Shown: positions 1 to 8,674 of the stretch, one piece after another
Layout of the letters: every line of letters begins with the position of its first letter
Position numbering within the stretch: the first letter of the stretch is position 1
Assembly (NCBI GenBank): GCA_027596945.1
Contig: JADGJH010000982.1
Span: 1-12,690 of the forward strand
Direction of reading: 5' to 3'
Origin: Physocladia obscura
Taxonomy: Eukaryota; Chytridiomycota; Chytridiomycetes; Chytridiales; Chytriomycetaceae
DNA length: 12,690 nt
Translations under genes and position numbers: made by a program
Notes under the pieces: model-generated
What the model was told of the DNA's origin: nothing
The model's input: the letters and a program-made list of their open reading frames with translations, nothing else
The model's database searches: none

Positions 1-70
1 ATAAAATATATTTTATTTATTTATTATTTTCATTTGCATTACTTGTTTTTATTCCATTAACTCTTACCAC

Positions 71-900
71 AGAGTCACCACAACTCCAACATTGAACTCA
101 TTGCTGCTATTCCTGGGCAGGAGACTGAAATTTCAAGTATTCAAGACATCATTGCAAGTTCATGGGCTCTTCCAGTTATCACTGAAGCAGGCCCTAAAGA
201 CACTACAGGATCCAGCAGCAATGCTGGAAACACTGGCAATAGTGAAGACAATTGTCAATCATTGCAGCAAATGCTCACTCAGCTTGAAAAAACATTGGTG
301 GACACCAAGACAAAAATTGAGGAGCAGAGTGGAGAACAAACCAAAAGGCAGCAAAAGTTTGAATTCCAGCTCAAACTTCTTGGTTCAAAGAGAGCAAATT
401 ACAATGAATATTCCAGTGGAAGATTGTGATTTTGTACCATTAGTACTTACTATTCAAAATGATAAGTTCTCAAGCAAACTCAAGTCTGCTGATCTCATTG
501 ATCAAATTGATGAAGTTGAGAAAAGCAAGTCCAGTGACAGTCCTTCCAATGCCCCTAAGACTTGCACTACTAAAGTGAAGCTGTGGATAACAGTGAAAAT
601 CCAGTTTGGTGTGACCACCACAAAGTGGATTCACATGCCACTGAAGATTGCCACTTTCTGAAGAAGCAAAAACGTGAAGCATCTGAAAAAATCAGAAAAG
701 GCAAAAGCATTGATTCTAAAGGAAAGGGAAAAAGTCATGGTGATAAAAAATCAGACAAAAAGCCCAACAAAGGAGAAAAGGCAGGCACATTTCAGTCCAA
801 ATTCAATCCTTTGAGTGTAAAATTTGACTCACTCATAGAGCAAACATTTTATCCAACTTTGTTAGACTTTTTTGTGCAATTTGATTGGCTGACAGTATGA
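71..900 (+). pseudogene. Frame-broken gag-like retroelement remnant with a CX2HX4HX4C zinc knuckle
   Basis: Three stretches look coding but in alternating frames. Frame 1 runs from about 71 to the TGA at 427-429 and includes a Gln/Glu/Lys-rich segment (about 250-370) that could form a coiled coil. Frame 2 is plausible from about 420 to 570. Frame 1 resumes after the TAA at 571-573 and runs to the TGA at 898-900. The last part carries the motif WCDHHKVDSHATEDC, spaced C-X2-H-X4-H-X4-C, followed by a Lys/Gly/Ser-rich basic tail. That knuckle variant is known from gag proteins of Ty3/gypsy-type elements. No protease, reverse transcriptase or integrase motif and no long terminal repeat was found. 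The left end is unclear: a pyrimidine-rich stretch ending in CAG at 68-70 resembles a splice acceptor. I read it as a decayed, truncated gag. A host gene with assembly errors is the alternative. Confidence 0.55.
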
Positions 901-1310
901 TCATAGTATGATTGCACAAAATCCAAAATCAATCATTTTTATTAGTAGCCGCAGTGAGATTGAAAAAAAAAAAAAAAAGAAAATCAGTAGTGTGCTTTTC
1001 CATGAGGGAAAACTTGCGGGCACAGCATTGGGGGTAAAATAATAAAGCATTTAAACAATTATCTGATGAAATATCCCTGTTTTATAGCATTTCAAATAGT
1101 TACTGAAGGAAACCATCGCTTTCGAGGCTGTGGAAATGCACGTTGGTGGCAGGACCAAAAGTAAATCCGTCCGAATGAAATCTGCAAACAATTGGCGGAT
1201 TTGAGCTTTGCCAATTATTTAATACCAATGCTTTTGAGGGTGTGGGTATTCAGGCATCTTTGCAACTCTTGTCCCATAAATTTTTTCAATTTCAAATCAA
1301 ACTAAAAAGA
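901..1310. other. Intergenic region with a 16-A tract, between gag-like remnant and HMG-CoA lyase
   Basis: No convincing gene. An A16 tract lies at 963-978. A perfect palindrome TATGATCATA (895-904) overlaps the end of the gag-like frame. The stretch from 1280 to 1310 must hold the 3' UTR of the minus-strand HMG-CoA lyase. A very small two-exon minus-strand reading (1277-1051) is possible but weak. Confidence 0.6.
963..978. repeat. A16 homopolymer
   Basis: Sixteen consecutive A residues lie 62 bp after the gag-like frame stops. It could be the A-tail of an inserted retroelement or simply one of the long A/T runs seen elsewhere in this window. Confidence 0.9.
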
Positions 1311-2315
1311 TCAAGCATTTGACAGCTTCGTTTTTAGTGCGTTTCCAACCCGTGAACTGTTTTGGCGCCCCATTTCGCTGGAAATAAAATATCCAACTCT
1401 CACCAGCGCATCGAGATCCACCCCAGTCTCGTATCCCATCCCCGAAAGCATATACACAACGTCTTCCGTGCTCACATTTCCGCTGGCCCCATCCGCATAA
1501 GGGCATCCTCCAAGCCCAGCAATAGAAGAATCAACAACACGCACGCCTCTATTAACAGCAGTCAGAATATTCGCCAGAGCTTGTCCATATGTATCATGGC
1601 AATGAACCGCAACACGTTCTAAAGGCACAGTCTGCTCAAGTGCATCCAATAAACGCGTCATTGAGCCCGGTGTACCAACTCCAATTGTGTCTCCAAGAGA
1701 TATCTCATAACACCCCATTTCAATCAACGCATTTACAACAGTGACAACATCGGCAGGCGCCACATAACCTTGGTAAGGACAGCCAAGTACCGTCGATACA
1801 TATCCACGGACATTTACGTTTGCACGTTTCGCAGATTCTAAAACAGGCTCGAAACGTGCTAGGCTTTCACTAATTGAAGCGTTTATGTTCTTCTTCGAAA
1901 AAGATTCTGACGCTGCAGCGAAAACGGCAACTTCAGTGGCCCCCGCGGCTAACGCAGAATCGAACCCGCGCTGGTTTGGCGTGAGCACAGGATACGTTAT
2001 TCCTGCGTTTCGTTTGATTCCTGTGAGTACGGCTGTTGCATCGGCCATCTGCGGAACCCATTTCGGCGATACAAACGCGGTGGCTTCGATTACTGAAAGT
2101 CCTGTTGCTGAAAGCTGGTTAATCAAAGCAATTTTCGTTGCTGTTGGGACAAGTTTTGATTCGTTCTGTAAACCGTCGCGAGGCCCAACTTCGACAATCT
2201 TAACAAAAGTGTTCGATTCTACTCTCGTTGAGAAACTTTTTGTTGAAAGCACGCACTTTGCTGCAATTGTTGAAGAGAATCCTCGCTGAATGCGCCTTCC
2301 AAAACACAGAATCAT
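1311..2315 (-). CDS. HMGCL: 3-hydroxy-3-methylglutaryl-CoA lyase, mitochondrial
   Basis: Cleaves HMG-CoA to acetyl-CoA and acetoacetate, the last step of leucine breakdown and of ketone formation. The 334-residue single-exon protein has the whole family pattern: [11 protein letters not shown] (42-52, with Arg46 and Asp47), [12 protein letters not shown] (81-92), [17 protein letters not shown] (201-217), [14 protein letters not shown] with metal-binding His238 and His240, and the signature [14 protein letters not shown] with Cys271 and Asn280. Each is offset by five from the human enzyme. The first 32 residues are rich in Arg, Ser, Thr and Lys with no acidic residue, as in a mitochondrial presequence. 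The C-terminus ends LSNA, so there is no SKL-type peroxisomal signal. The ATG at 2313-2315 is the first after an in-frame TGA 45 nt upstream, and the stop is TGA. It has no intron, unlike its multi-exon neighbours. Confidence 0.97.
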   Translation of the reverse strand: MILCFGRRIQRGFSSTIAAKCVLSTKSFSTRVESNTFVKIVEVGPRDGLQNESKLVPTATKIALINQLSATGLSVIEATAFVSPKWVPQMADATAVLTGIKRNAGITYPVLTPNQRGFDSALAAGATEVAVFAAASESFSKKNINASISESLARFEPVLESAKRANVNVRGYVSTVLGCPYQGYVAPADVVTVVNALIEMGCYEISLGDTIGVGTPGSMTRLLDALEQTVPLERVAVHCHDTYGQALANILTAVNRGVRVVDSSIAGLGGCPYADGASGNVSTEDVVYMLSGMGYETGVDLDALVRVGYFISSEMGRQNSSRVGNALKTKLSNA

Positions 2316-2528
2316 GTCGATGGTTTTTTCGGAAATTTTCGGATCTCTTTCCGGAACTCAAACTCCAGATGATTTACTAACAAGTAACTGTAATAGCAAT
2401 ATCAAAAAGTAAAATAAATTTGATAGCATCCTTCTTCTTAAGAAAATTGATTGTTCATTGACACGAACTCAAGCGAACTTATGTAAATTTGCTGTATCAT
2501 AAATAAAATTGATCTGGTGAATGCGAGA

Positions 2529-2585
2529 TGTTAGTGCTCAATAAAGTACTGGATGGGAATGATAGTTCTTTATTGTATTCCAACA
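2529..2585. repeat. 57-bp TG...CA segment with internal inverted repeat
   Basis: The segment begins TGTTAG and ends CCAACA. Inside, CAATAAAGTACT (2539-2550) pairs with AGTTCTTTATTG (2564-2575) at 11 of 12 positions around a 13-nt loop. TGTT...AACA ends are usual for LTRs, and AATAAA occurs in both arms. No target-site duplication was seen (the flanks are CGAGA and GCCCC), so a solo-LTR fragment is only a guess. Confidence 0.35.
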
Positions 2586-2719
2586 GCCCCTTTTGTACTA
2601 GGGTCAAGAAATTGAACTCGAAACTTTGCCGTTACGCCCCTCAATCTCAACTTGCAGAAATAGTTGAATCTCCGATGTAAGCATTCTTCCACAAGTAACA
2701 ATAGTTACCACGACTATAA

Positions 2720-3250
2720 GAGCAACAACAACAATTACCACTACAAACACTACTATACAAAATATCTGCAACAGTTGTAGCCACAATAGCCCCAATGATA
2801 ACTGTGACGACATGAACAATAACAACTGTCATAGCTGAAGTCACTGGAACTTCCAACACAGATGTTTTTGGAAACTGATCTGGTGACGAAACACACTACC
2901 ACGGCGTTATCGGTAATAGATATGCCGATAGCACGCCGTCCCCAAAAAGCAATGAATATACGTTTTTCAAGCCAGAATACAAGAACAATTACGTTGGAAC
3001 ACTCTCCACCAATGAAACACATGCCAACAGCGCAAATCTGTATAGAACAAAGGGGATTTTGTTGCCACGTTGTTCTAGGCAATTTTTTATGGTTGGAACG
3101 CATATGTCGCCTACACTGGAAGGATTTGTTGTTCGAAATTGAACCTGATATGTGTCAGTTTGGAGACATCAGTTGCTTATACCTTTTGTTAAGGGAATAA
3201 ACAAAAAATTATCAAACAGACTACAATATTTGGCTGAAATACAGTTGTTG
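2720..3250 (+). pseudogene. Possible decayed gene: 177-codon frame interrupted only by four TGA codons
   Basis: Frame 2 runs from after the TAA at 2717-2719 to the TAG at 3251-3253 with no TAA or TAG inside, but with TGA at 2813, 2876, 3140 and 3146. The piece 2879-3139 is open for 87 codons with purine-first, pyrimidine-third codons like the real genes here. It reads as a hydrophilic product rich in Asn, Thr, Ser and Tyr (for example SGDETHYHGVIGNRY). The upstream part is Thr/Val/Ile-rich. There is no ATG at a suitable place, and I do not recognise the product. Because such codons read well on both strands, the antisense (2753-3103) is also open, so the strand is uncertain. A pseudogene in which TGG became TGA is my preferred reading; chance is possible. 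Confidence 0.3.
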
Positions 3251-3335
3251 TAGTACTCGTGGTAACAGTGGCTGTAACAGTTGTTGTTTCGAATTTGTTC
3301 GCCGTTTTTTTGTTTTTTTGTTCGTTTGTTTGTTG

Positions 3336-3409
3336 TTTTTTTTTAATTTTATTATTCTCCTTTCAAGTTTTTTTTTAATTTTATTATTCTCCTTTCAAGT
3401 TTTTTTTAA
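3336..3409. repeat. Perfect 32-bp tandem repeat, about 2.3 copies
   Basis: Each unit is nine T residues followed by AATTTTATTATTCTCC and TTTCAAG. Copy 1 is 3336-3367, copy 2 is 3368-3399, and 3400-3409 begins a third. The two full copies are identical, which suggests recent slippage or unequal exchange. Confidence 0.92.
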
Positions 3410-3731
3410 TGATATTTTCGTTCATACTTTTTAGTTAAAGTCCAATCAAATACCTCCAAAGCTTGTACAATTGTCATCAAGCAGCTAAAAAAATATAAAA
3501 TGGCTTCTTAAAATTTTAAAGCTGGCTAAATTCAGAGTATGTTTGGAAAAACAACTAAATCGTTGCTAAATTGAAAATTTTTCGACAAACTTGAGCAGCT
3601 TCCCAAAAAAAGATCTTGGCAAAGTAGTGTATCAGCAAACGATGTTTCAATAAATTTTTTCTCATCATTATTTCTTTGGTGAAAATATTCAAGCTTTAAA
3701 CTCGACAATTCGTTGATAGCGAGACGATTGT

Positions 3732-3739
3732 TCACGTGA
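3732..3739. promoter_or_regulatory. TCACGTGA box (Cbf1/Pho4-type E-box) upstream of chitinase
   Basis: An eight-base palindrome with a CACGTG core lies about 230 bp before the chitinase ATG. In yeasts this core binds bHLH factors such as Cbf1 and Pho4. Here its role is only inferred from position. Confidence 0.3.
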
Positions 3740-3875
3740 TCTCAAAAAAACTCTCACAATAACCTCTTTAATTTTTCAATAATTCTACTGTGCGCAAGTT
3801 AGAATTACATTTAGAATCCGAGTTTTAATTCTTCAAAGCATCTGTACGATATTGCACTTCCATTCCCAATTCTGA

Positions 3876-3909
3876 TCACATGAACAAAATCTAGATTTCG
3901 TTCATGTGA
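3876..3909. promoter_or_regulatory. 34-bp near-perfect palindrome upstream of the chitinase start
   Basis: TCACATGAAC (3876-3885) is the exact inverse of GTTCATGTGA (3900-3909). Between them AAATCTAGATTT (3887-3898) is itself a perfect palindrome. Only the pair 3886/3899 (A/C) breaks the dyad. It lies 60 bp before the chitinase ATG, in the promoter or 5' UTR, and could be a dimer-binding operator or a hairpin in the leader RNA. Confidence 0.55.
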
Positions 3910-3969
3910 CTGGAAAAGCCAGTTTTAAGACAGCCACCTTGACAAACGGAAAAATTCCATTAAACAAGA

Positions 3970-5875
3970 ATGCAACTGAGATCTACACTTGCCTTAGTAG
4001 CCGCCGCGGCTGCCGTGTCTGCCCAAACAATCGCGAACGGTTTAATTTGCTCTACTTACGGCGAGTGGGCATGCAGCAATCAGTGCATTTGCAACTACAC
4101 TATTCTGAACGGAGCTTACGCGTTGGTGTGGGAATGCACTCCGACTTCGGCTTCCTGTGGAGGATCGTCTCCCGCGTCGTCCACTACAACAACTACCACA
4201 ACTACAACTACCACCACAACAAATCCACCAAGCACGACTACCGCAAAATCAACAACAACGACAACAACAACGACGGTTCCAACAACAACAACAACAACAA
4301 CGAAAACTACGGTTCCAACAACAACTACAACCACTACAACGACAACTACAACAACTACTTCCAGTGCGCCCCCATCCTCTACAAACGCCTGCTATCCAAA
4401 CTATACTTCATCACCTTTCGCAGGAATTCCATACAACACTGGCGATCTTGTCTCCTACAATGGAGAAAACTACGTAGTCGCTTACCAAGGTGCTGCTGGT
4501 CCGCCAAATTCTGCTGCCGGAAGTGGATGGACTCTCAAAGGCGCATGTAGCGGAAACGGATTCACATACAGACCTTTCACCACTCCTGGAGTCATTGGAT
4601 ACTGGACTCAATGGTCACCATACTCTCGTGCTCAGAATGCGATCACGTCCCTCAACTTGGATGGATTCAATGCTATCAACTACGCGTTTGGTAATTTTTT
4701 ATCCTTTTTGCCTTTTTGTACACTCTATTTATTTATATGCGCAAACTGTAGTCAACGTTGATGCAACGGGCACATTGCAGTCTTTTGACACAAACGCCGA
4801 TCTCAATTGGTTGAGAAAATTTGCTGCTCAAAGATACGATTATCCTGGTTTGAGAACTGTTGTCAGTATTGGTGGATGGTCTGGATCAAAGTCGTTCTCG
4901 ACTATTGCTGCCTCTTCTTCAATTACTGCCACCTTTGTCCAAAATGTTCACACGTTTTTGGACACCATCGGTTTCGACGGTGTTGACTTGGACTGGGAGT
5001 ATCCAGGAAGTGGCGGAGTTCCGTGTAATACTTATAATACACAAGATGCTGCCAATTATGCTTCACTATTGTCTGCATTGAGGACCGAGTTGGGTTCGAC
5101 TCGTTCTATTTCAATAGCTGTGTCTGGTGAAGTTTCTCATTATGCAATTGACGGAGTCAGCTACATTCCGCAATATGTCCAGTATGTCAGCTATGTTCAA
5201 ATCATGTCCTACGATTTTTACGGAAGCTGGGATGCGTATGCCGATTTCAATTCTCCACTGAATGCTCCTGGAGCTAGCGATCCACAAGAACCTGCCTCAA
5301 ACAATGTTGGATACAGTCAGCCTCTTTCTCAAGTTGCGGTTATAAATGAGTGGGTCAATGCTGGTGCGCCACTCTCTCAATTGGCAAATGGTCTTGCGTT
5401 TTATGGCCGGTCATGGCAAGTTCAATCAAGCACAAACAATGGTCTTTATCAGGAATGTGTTGGCAGTGTAAACGGAGCGGCATGCCCAGGAGTTACTGGA
5501 GACTTCCTGGATGCTGCCATTTACACGGATGTCTGTGGAACTCAATATCACTCTGGCGTTTGGATGTATATGAACTTGCGCGGTGCGACAAATCTTCCCA
5601 CTGGAACAGTTCAAACCGATGTTCCTCTTTCAGCGTCTCCAACAACAGCAGGAAACGGGTGGACACGTGAGTATTTTACCTTTGCGCAGACTCCGACTCT
5701 ATACACGACAAATTACCTTGGACAGCCAACTTTCATTTCATATGATGATCCGGTATCAATTGAAGCGAAAGCAGCTTATGCAAAGTCTCGTGGACTTGGT
5801 GGAACGATGATTTGGGAGCTTTCTCAGGATTATAACGGAGAGCTAGTTGCAGCAGCACTTGCAGGGTGGAATTGA
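3970..5875 (+). CDS. Secreted GH18 chitinase with two probable chitin-binding modules
   Basis: Hydrolyses beta-1,4 N-acetylglucosamine bonds of chitin outside the cell. Two exons, 3970-4690 and 4752-5875, are joined in phase 1 across a 61-nt intron (GTAATT...TGTAG), giving 614 residues. In order: a signal peptide (about 1-19, ending VSAQ); a Cys-rich module at about 24-63 that resembles CBM19; a Ser/Thr linker (71-137); a CBM5/12-like module (about 150-193, YNTGDLVSYNGENY ... WTLKGAC); then the GH18 barrel. Barrel motifs are LDGFNAINYAF, SIGGWSGS (279-286), DGVDLDWE (316-323) with catalytic acid Glu323 after Asp316, Asp319 and Asp321, IMSYDFYG (391-398) and GGTMIWELS near the end. The GH18 call is firm; the CBM19 label is tentative. 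Wall remodelling or feeding on chitin are both possible roles. It converges with the acyltransferase gene 170 bp downstream. Confidence 0.96.
4180..4359 (+). repeat. Threonine-codon repeat encoding the chitinase linker
   Basis: Irregular ACA/ACT/ACC/ACG repeats encode residues 71-130, with Thr runs of 13, 8, 7 and 14 broken by short NPPS, AKS, VP and K spacers. Such linkers are usually heavily O-mannosylated. The mixed codons suggest the run is kept at protein level rather than by pure microsatellite slippage. The antisense Val-rich frame here is an artefact. Confidence 0.9.
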
Positions 5876-6045
5876 AGAATGATTCTTTTCTTGTTTAACT
5901 GTTCTTTTTCTTTTTTGAAGATTTGATACAAATTCAATAATTATTGAAAGATTGAAGTTATTGCATTGCTCATGAGATTCAAAAATAAAAATAAAAACAT
6001 AGAGTAATATAGAAAAAAAAAATTGAGCAAAAAAGACAAGTCAAA
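5876..6045. terminator. Shared 3' region of convergent chitinase and acyltransferase genes
   Basis: This 170-bp AT-rich stretch must hold both 3' ends. On the plus strand AATAAA occurs at 5984-5989 and 5990-5995, about 110 bp after the chitinase stop. TTCAATAATTATTGAA (5933-5948) is a perfect 16-bp palindrome and could serve either strand. The terminator role is inferred from position. Confidence 0.5.
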
Positions 6046-7961
6046 TCACGGATTCATATAATGCTCTCGTGCATATAATGCAGCCAAAAGCGGTGGTCCC
6101 AAAAACATGCCAAACCAAAATATAACATTTCCAAGAGTTTTGTTATTTTTGATAACTGGAATTCTTGCCAACATGATGAGAGGAAGTTGAAACATTTGGA
6201 GCAAGAACAACCAAGGTCTCAGTCTCTTTCCGGTCATTGCCATCACAAGTTCATGAAACACACTACTCACAAAAAATGTAAGAAGCGACGCGTTGGAACG
6301 AGATAATTTATATGTGCTTATTGTCTCCAAGTACAAGTGACGCAGAAGAAATTCATGGACCGGCTTGTTCCAGCGACGCGCGTATTCATCAAATGTAGTC
6401 GAATTCCACCAGTCTTCGTAAAATTCACGATCGGCGAAATAAGTCAATTCAGCAAATGCATTACAAATAAACTTTTTTTTTTTTTTTTGAGTTTTTGAGG
6501 TAAGATTCAAGAAATTGCGAGGAAATATCATGCAAAAAATGGTCACCTCAAAAATGATGAAAAATACCAGCATAAAACAAAGCATGAATGGAACAATTAA
6601 TTTCATAATTGTAGTCACAAAATTAAGCTCGTCTGAAAGAACCAAAATTGGCACAATGTTATTTTCAACAATAACAATCAATAAAGCAATTGTTCCGAAT
6701 GTCCCCGCCGCTTTTAGAAAGAAATAGAGAGGCCGAAATCTGTTAGTTAGGAAAGAAAGAATAAATGTATTAGAATGAATGTGTTTCATTTTATGATTTG
6801 CAACATACTTTTCTGTCCGCGGATATTCAATCTCATACACAAGTGTCGGAATCAACATATAATCTATAAAATTCAGAAACGTCAAGTTGTGCGGAAATTT
6901 GAGTCCCGATATTTTCCCATTCAGATCTCCTTCGAACTGACGAAGCTCGGATTTTGCTTGCTCGAGTTCTTTTTCAAGATCCACGTTCAACGAACTCCTT
7001 GATTCCAGATTAGCGATTTCGCGCCGTAATTCTGGAACAAGCGAATACATTTTCCAAAAATTTTCTGTGTTTGACATAAGATACGAAGCTTGTTTCATGA
7101 GCATTGCAATACAATGAATTGCAAATGCGCCAGATTGAGTCTAAGTCAAAATTTTTTAATTTATATTAAAAAAACAACGAAAAGAGGGATGCCACTAGAT
7201 TATTACCCATTTCCAATTTGAATAAACCGTCCAAGAAATAACAGTAACAAACCAAGAACCCAACCAAATCGAGTTGATAATCCATGCGATATTGAGAGGA
7301 ATAATTCTGTATTGTACTAACTTTACGAGAGGAATAACGACAAAACACGATAAAATCATGGCAGCATCCGAGTAAAAGAGATCTTTTCCGCGATCCGACA
7401 TTTGGTAAAACAACGAGAAACGAAACTGAATTCCGTCACGCATCCACGTCTCAAATATTGAAGTAACAGCATACCAAGCCATTCCCATCCAAAACAAAAT
7501 ATAAAAGCCGCGTCTGAGGTAGTGTGTAATCATTATTTTTTGTTAGCGAAAAGATACAAAGCAATCCTTGATTTGTCAGAAGAATGTTGACAAATACATA
7601 CAGCGGATGTTGGTGGTCCGGCGCGTCAAAATCGAGAGGTGACGAACGCGGTTTGAATATACCTTTTCTGGTAGCGTTTTTTGCGTGAATCGCATGAGAT
7701 TCACGCGGTTCTCGTTTAAGAGAAGAGGACCGAACCGTTGTTGTTATTGTCGAAGTTGCCGTTGTTGTCACAAAACCATTATTCTCGACGGCGGTAAGGC
7801 TTTTGCGGTGCGAAGTTACTGTTGTCTCTTCGCTGCTGTCATCTGTTTTGAGATTGAGTTCAACAAGCAAAAAACGGATATAATCAAAGTGGATAAGCAA
7901 TAACTGCACCTTCTCCGCCCGTCCGGCGTCGTCTCAAACTTGTTGCCCGTGTTTCCTGCAT
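6046..7961 (-). CDS. Membrane-bound O-acyltransferase, ARE/DGAT1 type (sterol or diacylglycerol O-acyltransferase)
   Basis: An ER enzyme that esterifies sterols or diacylglycerol with acyl-CoA for lipid droplets. Six exons: 7961-7910, 7842-7602, 7513-7207, 7140-6809, 6739-6547 and 6471-6046 (introns of 67, 88, 66, 69 and 75 nt), giving 516 residues. Joins are supported by phase and by family motifs that cross them: HPL|RGFYILFW, NWKW|TQSGAF, YPRTEK|FRPLYF, FFIIFE|FICNAFAEL. Intron 2 has GTATGT, CTAAC and CAG; intron 4 has GTATGT...CTAACTAACAG. Motifs include FADREFYEDWWN (387-398), PVHEFLLRHLY and FHELVM with catalytic His448. The first 90 residues are a hydrophilic Arg/Ser/Thr-rich cytosolic tail; a short charged, coiled-coil-like segment lies in the middle (NLESRSS...ELEQAKSELRQFEG). 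The wording of the DWWN region is closer to fungal ARE than to animal DGAT1, but substrate cannot be read from sequence. The first exon and ATG (7959-7961) are the least certain part. Confidence 0.92.
6472..6546 (-). other. Stop-free 75-nt intron (intron 5) of the acyltransferase gene, containing a 16-A tract
   Basis: Donor GAG|GTGACC, acceptor ...AAAG|TTT. Length is 25 codons with no stop, so retention would insert 25 residues ending in five lysines. Family alignment (IFE followed by ICNAFAELT) argues it is removed. The acceptor is preceded by A16 rather than pyrimidines, which is unusual. Confidence 0.75.
6740..6808 (-). other. Stop-free 69-nt intron (intron 4) of the acyltransferase gene
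   Basis: A perfect GTATGT donor, a CTAACTAAC branch region and a CAG acceptor. It is exactly 23 codons with no in-frame stop. Removal restores the family motif YPRTEK-FRPLYF. Confidence 0.88.
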
Positions 7962-8011
7962 ATTTTTGTAAGTCTCAGTTGTTTGTTGTCGAATCTTGGT
8001 ACCGTTGGCAT
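7934..8011 (-). other. Upstream ORF (25 codons) overlapping the acyltransferase start
   Basis: An ATG at 8011-8009 opens a 25-residue frame ending in TGA at 7936-7934. It covers the presumed main ATG (7961) in another frame. If it lies in the transcript it could limit translation. The transcription start is unknown, so this is only a possibility. Confidence 0.25.
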
Positions 8012-8510
8012 CGTTACAAGCCGCTTTTTTTCTTGCACAAATTCAAGTCAAAACAGACTATATTCTCCATATACTTAATTTATTTGTAACAAACACACTC
8101 AGAGCGTGTCGTGGGTGTACGTCAAGGGAGTTAATTAGACCCCTCTGAATAAAAAGGCTCTGGCAACAAGAGATATTAAATAATTTTAAGTCCCGTACTT
8201 TTTTGCGACTCTCACACCAAGCATTCTTGTTGACAAATTACTCAACCGTTGACAAATTGAAAATTTGCAACAGTTTTAGCTCTTCTGTTTCTTTATATTT
8301 TATCCATGTATCTTGCGACTGTCTACTTCTCCATTGAATTAAGGTTAGATTTTATGAGGACAAAAAAATATTATATTTCTTTTCGATAATTTTATCGGAA
8401 ATCAAAAAAATACTACTTCAGCTAGAAGTTTCCAGAATTCACGAAGAATTTTATATTGAACTTCTGAGTTCGGCACAGAGTATTTCTGTGAAACTTGAGA
8501 AAAAAAATTG

Positions 8511-8621
8511 ATGAAGCACCGCACCGCCATTGTTCGTTCCCTGAAACTGCTGTAAGTATCATATTTTTTTGCTGAATTTTTGATTACTTCCAGTAAATGG
8601 TTAAATTATATCCACGGCTAA
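8511..8621 (+). CDS. Possible mini-gene with consensus splice donor (22 residues) or orphan first exon
   Basis: ATG at 8511 starts MKHRTAIVRSLKLL, followed directly by a consensus donor GTAAGT (8552). An acceptor CTTCCAG at 8587-8593 gives a 42-nt intron and an eight-residue second exon ending in TAA at 8619-8621. Alternatively the first exon splices in phase to the acceptor ACAG at 8671-8674 and opens the fragment that begins at 8675. Either model is thinly supported. Confidence 0.2.
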
Positions 8622-8674
8622 AAAAAAATATTAAAAAAAAAACATTAGCCAAATAATATAGCAATCTTGAACAG

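Larger units (their letters stand above)
2316..3969. other. Gene-poor intergenic region between divergent HMGCL and chitinase genes
   Basis: This 1.65-kb stretch contains the promoters of both flanking genes, a 57-bp TG...CA hairpin segment, one long frame interrupted only by TGA, a perfect 32-bp tandem repeat, a CACGTG box and a near-perfect 34-bp palindrome (each listed separately). The remainder is AT-rich and I see no gene in it. Confidence 0.65.

Noticed and set aside
1051..1277. Possible two-exon minus-strand microprotein (60 residues) just after HMGCL
   Set aside because: It needs a 44-nt intron, and neighbouring frames look equally natural. No motif supports it.
2586..2640. tRNA-like B-box on the minus strand
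   Set aside because: The would-be T-arm does not pair, and no A-box or acceptor stem is present.
2604..2859. Minus-strand hydrophobic Val/Ile-rich frames that resemble membrane helices
   Set aside because: They are the complement of Thr/Asn-rich ACA/AAC repeats, lie in two shifting frames and have no ATG in a sensible place.
3532..3735. Minus-strand 67-codon frame
   Set aside because: It has no ATG, follows a stop within two codons, and matches nothing I recognise.
4116..4334. Antisense Val-rich open frame opposite the chitinase linker
   Set aside because: It is the mirror of the ACN threonine repeat and has no independent coding features.
5669..5695. GTGAGT...GCAG mini-intron in the chitinase
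   Set aside because: It is only 27 nt, and the sequence aligns with the normal GH18 loop before the C-terminal barrel strands.
8616..8650. GGCTAA/TTAGCC inverted repeat
   Set aside because: The arms are six bases around an A-rich loop, which is expected by chance in such DNA.
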